Source of the DNA: Moraxellaceae bacterium UBA2031
GTDB lineage: Bacteria > Pseudomonadota > Gammaproteobacteria > Pseudomonadales > Moraxellaceae
Assembly: GCA_002333145.1 (NCBI GenBank)
Contig: DDBN01000078.1
Span: 1 to 7,374 of the forward strand
Direction of reading: 5' to 3'
Length of the DNA: 7,374 nt
A model generated the notes under the pieces. That model ran no database searches and was not told where the DNA came from. It worked only from the letters and a program-made list of their open reading frames with translations. Positions 5,719 through 7,374 of the stretch are shown piece by piece. Within the stretch, counting starts at the first letter, position 1; every line of letters starts with the position of its first letter. The position numbers were made by a program, and so were the translations under genes.

Positions 5719-6414
5719 ATGGTTTGGTCACGTCTTTCTGAAACGCTATTCTTCTTCCGGCAGCACTGGCAAGCGCTACTGCAGTTGCTGCTGCCTGTTT
5801 TGCTGCCCACCTGCCTTTTCATCAGCTACCGCTTTCATATCATTTATGGCGGGGAGGCGGAGAAGGCTGCCTCTGATGGACTCTCTCTGGCGGCACAGTT
5901 ACTGGCGGGGCTTTTGGCGAATGCGTTGGTAATACGCTATGCCTTGGCTGAGACAGGGTATGTGGCGGAGGAGCGCTCAGGGCAAGTCTGGAGTGATGCG
6001 GCAGCAAGGATGCCCTCTCTTTTACTTGTCCAGATGGTGACAGGTGTGTTGATCTTTATCGGGCTTCTGTTTCTGATTGTGCCGGGTGTCTGGCTGATCG
6101 GTGTTTTGATGCCGGCCTATGTGTTGGTGGTGGCAGAGCAGATGCCTGCGATCGAGGCGGTAAAGCAGGCATGGGTACGCTTTCGGTCTGCTGCCTGGCA
6201 AATTGCCGCTTCCTTTGGGGTGCTGGTAGTTGGATTGTTTCTGTTGGTGGGCCTGCTGGAAATGCTGAAGCACGTGCTAGCAGAACAAGAGTTGCAGTGG
6301 CACTGGTTGATGAGTGCGGCTCTGGACTTGGTGGGGCTGCTGCTGGCTCAGTCTGTGATGATCTTGCTGGTGCGTTTTTATGATCTTGAGCGGAGTGCTC
6401 GGGCGCAGGACTGA
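5719..6414 (+). CDS. YciC-like (UPF0259-type) multi-pass membrane protein
   Basis: This 231-residue inner-membrane protein has about six hydrophobic segments, near residues 16-36, 56-77, 100-120, 120-140, 162-186 and 197-219. The central block FLIVPGVWLIGVLMPAYVLVVAEQMPAIEAVKQAWVRF (118-155) and the ending ILLVRFYDLE (215-224) resemble the E. coli YciC family: PG, then a helix ending in VLVQDKM, then the following amphipathic helix and a C-terminal FRLYML motif. That family has no well-defined function. The frame is open far upstream, but the ATG at 5719 is chosen. Starting there gives a clean membrane protein, the upstream part overlaps the oppositely oriented coiled-coil gene and has no family character, and ACAGAG at 5707-5712 is a weak ribosome site 6 bases away. 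It diverges from the coiled-coil gene. An alternative assignment is another six-helix family of similar fold. Confidence 0.75.
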   Translation: MVWSRLSETLFFFRQHWQALLQLLLPVLLPTCLFISYRFHIIYGGEAEKAASDGLSLAAQLLAGLLANALVIRYALAETGYVAEERSGQVWSDAAARMPSLLLVQMVTGVLIFIGLLFLIVPGVWLIGVLMPAYVLVVAEQMPAIEAVKQAWVRFRSAAWQIAASFGVLVVGLFLLVGLLEMLKHVLAEQELQWHWLMSAALDLVGLLLAQSVMILLVRFYDLERSARAQD

Positions 6415-6957
6415 GTCATACTCGTGCCAATCGTCGTTGGGCACGGGTTGGTTCGATGCAGGGTGTAATGCCCTGTTAATCAGTAATTACCCACTAAGCG
6501 ACTCACCTGCCGGCTATGAGTGCTTTGGCGACAACGTCGGGGCGGGTAGATCTGCTTCTGGTTCTTCTGGCCAGATGGGCGCCATCAGGGACAAGGATAG
6601 CTGCGGATGACGCAGGAGGTACCATTGCTGGTGCCGACGGAGTCGCTGAGCGTGAAGGTGCTTACGCAACTCTTGGCGGCGCAGCCGGTGCTTCTTCAAT
6701 TGGTTTCTTCCCCGCATCGAGCTCATCTCAGCAAGTCATTCGCAAACGCTATTTTAAAACAGTAACAGGTTGTGGCCTAGCACTTACGGATATGAAGACT
6801 TATCTCGTAAGGGGACTCTTCAGTCCGGGCGGCGGGCTCTGGTGCGGCGTCTGTACGCTAAGTGTGTGGCCTTGCTTGCGGGCATCTATATGCGGTGTGC
6901 ACCTCTGTATAAAGCACAATATATGCGCATTTTGACGTGTGGCAAAATCTGCACTGA
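6415..6957. other. Long stretch without a convincing gene
   Basis: Several frames are open here. On the plus strand 6516-6935 is rich in Gly, Ala and Ser and lacks a ribosome site; on the minus strand 6514-6726 is Arg/His-rich. None looks like a protein. One minus-strand frame reads an Ala/Pro-rich, protein-like stretch from about 6724 to 6503, but it has no start codon and a TAA at 6662-6664. Small stems occur at 6423-6445, 6459-6475 (CAGGG/CCCTG) and 6813-6826 (GGACT/AGTCC with CTTC loop). There is an AT-rich patch at 6906-6933 with TATAAA at 6908-6913 and the palindrome ATGCGCAT at 6923-6930. The patch may hold the promoter of the downstream genes, but no matching -35 was found. Confidence 0.5.
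6423..6445 (+). terminator. Hairpin after the YciC-like gene, possible terminator
   Basis: CGTGCCAA at 6423-6430 pairs with TTGGGCACG at 6437-6445 (one bulged G) around a 6-base TCGTCG loop, starting 9 bases after the stop codon. The stem is strong, but the following sequence GGTTGGTTCG has no continuous T-run. Termination would be imperfect, or the stem may instead stabilise the 3' end. Confidence 0.35.
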
Positions 6958-7074
6958 GTGAGAAAGAGCGCTGGTGGGCTGCTGCAGTGGATATTGATTG
7001 TAGATATTTGGTTATCCCTGCTTGGGATTGCTTGGCCACGGCCGTATGATGAGATCTATCTGATTGATATGTAA
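6958..7074 (+). CDS. Putative 38-residue single-helix membrane protein ahead of the regulator
   Basis: Starting at a GTG right after an in-frame TGA, this frame encodes MRKSAGGLLQWILIVDIWLS and continues to PRPYDEIYLIDM. It has a basic start, one hydrophobic helix at about residues 8-25 with an Asp at 16, and an acidic-aromatic tail. Its stop (7072-7074) is 16 bases from the response-regulator ATG, and GAAGGA, the regulator's ribosome site, begins right after it. Co-transcription is therefore likely. Against it, no Shine-Dalgarno site precedes the GTG. An overlapping frame from GTG 6939 gives a plausible hydrophilic N-terminus (MAKSALSEKERWW) before diverging at the helix, so a frameshift or a different real start is possible. 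I recognise no family. This is an inference from composition and position. Confidence 0.45.
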   Translation: MRKSAGGLLQWILIVDIWLSLLGIAWPRPYDEIYLIDM

Positions 7075-7090
7075 GAAGGAATCCTGTCGC

Positions 7091-7374
7091 ATGAATCAGC
7101 CAACAGAAAAGCTGTCGCGTGTACTGATTGTTGAGGACGATGAACGTCTGGCCTCACTGACCCAAGAGTACCTGATTCGCAATGGATTGGAGGTTGGCAT
7201 CGAGATGGATGGCAATCGCGCCATCCGCCGCATTATCGAAGACCAGCCAGATATCGTGGTACTCGATCTGATGTTGCCGGGAGCAGATGGCCTTAGCGTC
7301 TGCCGTGAAGTACGTGCTCAAGGATTCCAGCAGCCCATCCTCATGCTTACGGCACGAACAGAAGATTTGGATCA
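7091..7374 (+). CDS. rstA: OmpR-family response regulator, RstA-like (5' part only)
   Basis: This is the first 94 codons of a response regulator cut by the window end. The receiver domain is clear: RVLIVEDDERL with the acidic pocket Asp16-Asp17; Asp59 in IVVLDLMLPGADGL as the phosphorylation site; and Thr87 in ILMLTARTED as the switch residue. The conserved Lys and the expected C-terminal winged-helix DNA-binding domain lie beyond the window. The pattern LDLMLPG.DGL..CR..R and LTARTEDLDQ resembles RstA-type members of the OmpR/PhoB family, but without the output domain the subgroup is tentative. GAAGGA at 7075-7080 is a good ribosome site 10 bases before the ATG. The partner sensor kinase (RstB-like) would be expected downstream. 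Confidence 0.85.
   Translation, partial: MNQPTEKLSRVLIVEDDERLASLTQEYLIRNGLEVGIEMDGNRAIRRIIEDQPDIVVLDLMLPGADGLSVCREVRAQGFQQPILMLTARTEDLD

Noticed and set aside
6514..6726. Minus-strand frame of 70 codons
   Set aside because: The Arg/His/Gln-rich translation is typical of an out-of-frame reading, and no Shine-Dalgarno site precedes either ATG.
6516..6935. Plus-strand frame of 139 codons after the YciC-like gene
   Set aside because: Composition is skewed to Gly/Ala/Ser then Cys-rich, there is no ribosome site, and the later half reads like random sequence.
6800..7039. Minus-strand frame of 79 codons
   Set aside because: It is antisense to the small membrane protein frame and has no domain, signal or ribosome site.

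Overview
The window looks like chromosomal DNA of a gammaproteobacterium. GC is moderate (roughly half, judged by eye), genes are closely packed, Shine-Dalgarno sites are typical, and there is a UPF0259/YciC-like protein and an RstA-like response regulator. A marine or hydrocarbon-associated lineage such as the Oceanospirillales or Alcanivoracaceae would fit, but that is inference from gene content.

Positions 129-3895 (+) hold a complete four-gene TRAP transporter operon: an outer-membrane-type TatT lipoprotein, a periplasmic DctP/TatP-type binding protein, a DctQ small permease and a DctM large permease. A plausible sigma-70 promoter precedes the first gene. Two small hairpins separate tatT from dctP. 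The last three genes are coupled by 4-base stop/start overlaps (GTGA and ATGA). The presence of TatT makes this the TatT-linked kind of TRAP transporter, for which hydrophobic or lipid-like ligands have been proposed; no substrate can be read from the sequence.

Positions 3950-5578 (-) hold two genes. One is a secreted six-bladed propeller protein of the paraoxonase/SMP-30 type, convergent with dctM, with several calcium-ligand positions apparently substituted. The other is a small inner-membrane-anchored coiled-coil protein with an Ala/Pro/Thr-rich linker. The second gene diverges from a YciC-like multi-pass membrane protein (5719-6414, +). Their 140-base shared intergenic region carries a perfect 8+8 palindrome and a second hairpin.

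From 6415 to 6957 I find no convincing intact gene. At 6958-7074 there is a 38-codon single-helix membrane protein frame, 16 bases ahead of an RstA-like OmpR-family response regulator (7091 onward), which is cut by the window end; a sensor kinase gene probably follows. I see no mobile element, CRISPR array, tRNA or rRNA. The most interesting leads are the microprotein ahead of the regulator, the palindrome at 5634-5651, and the altered calcium site of the paraoxonase-like protein.
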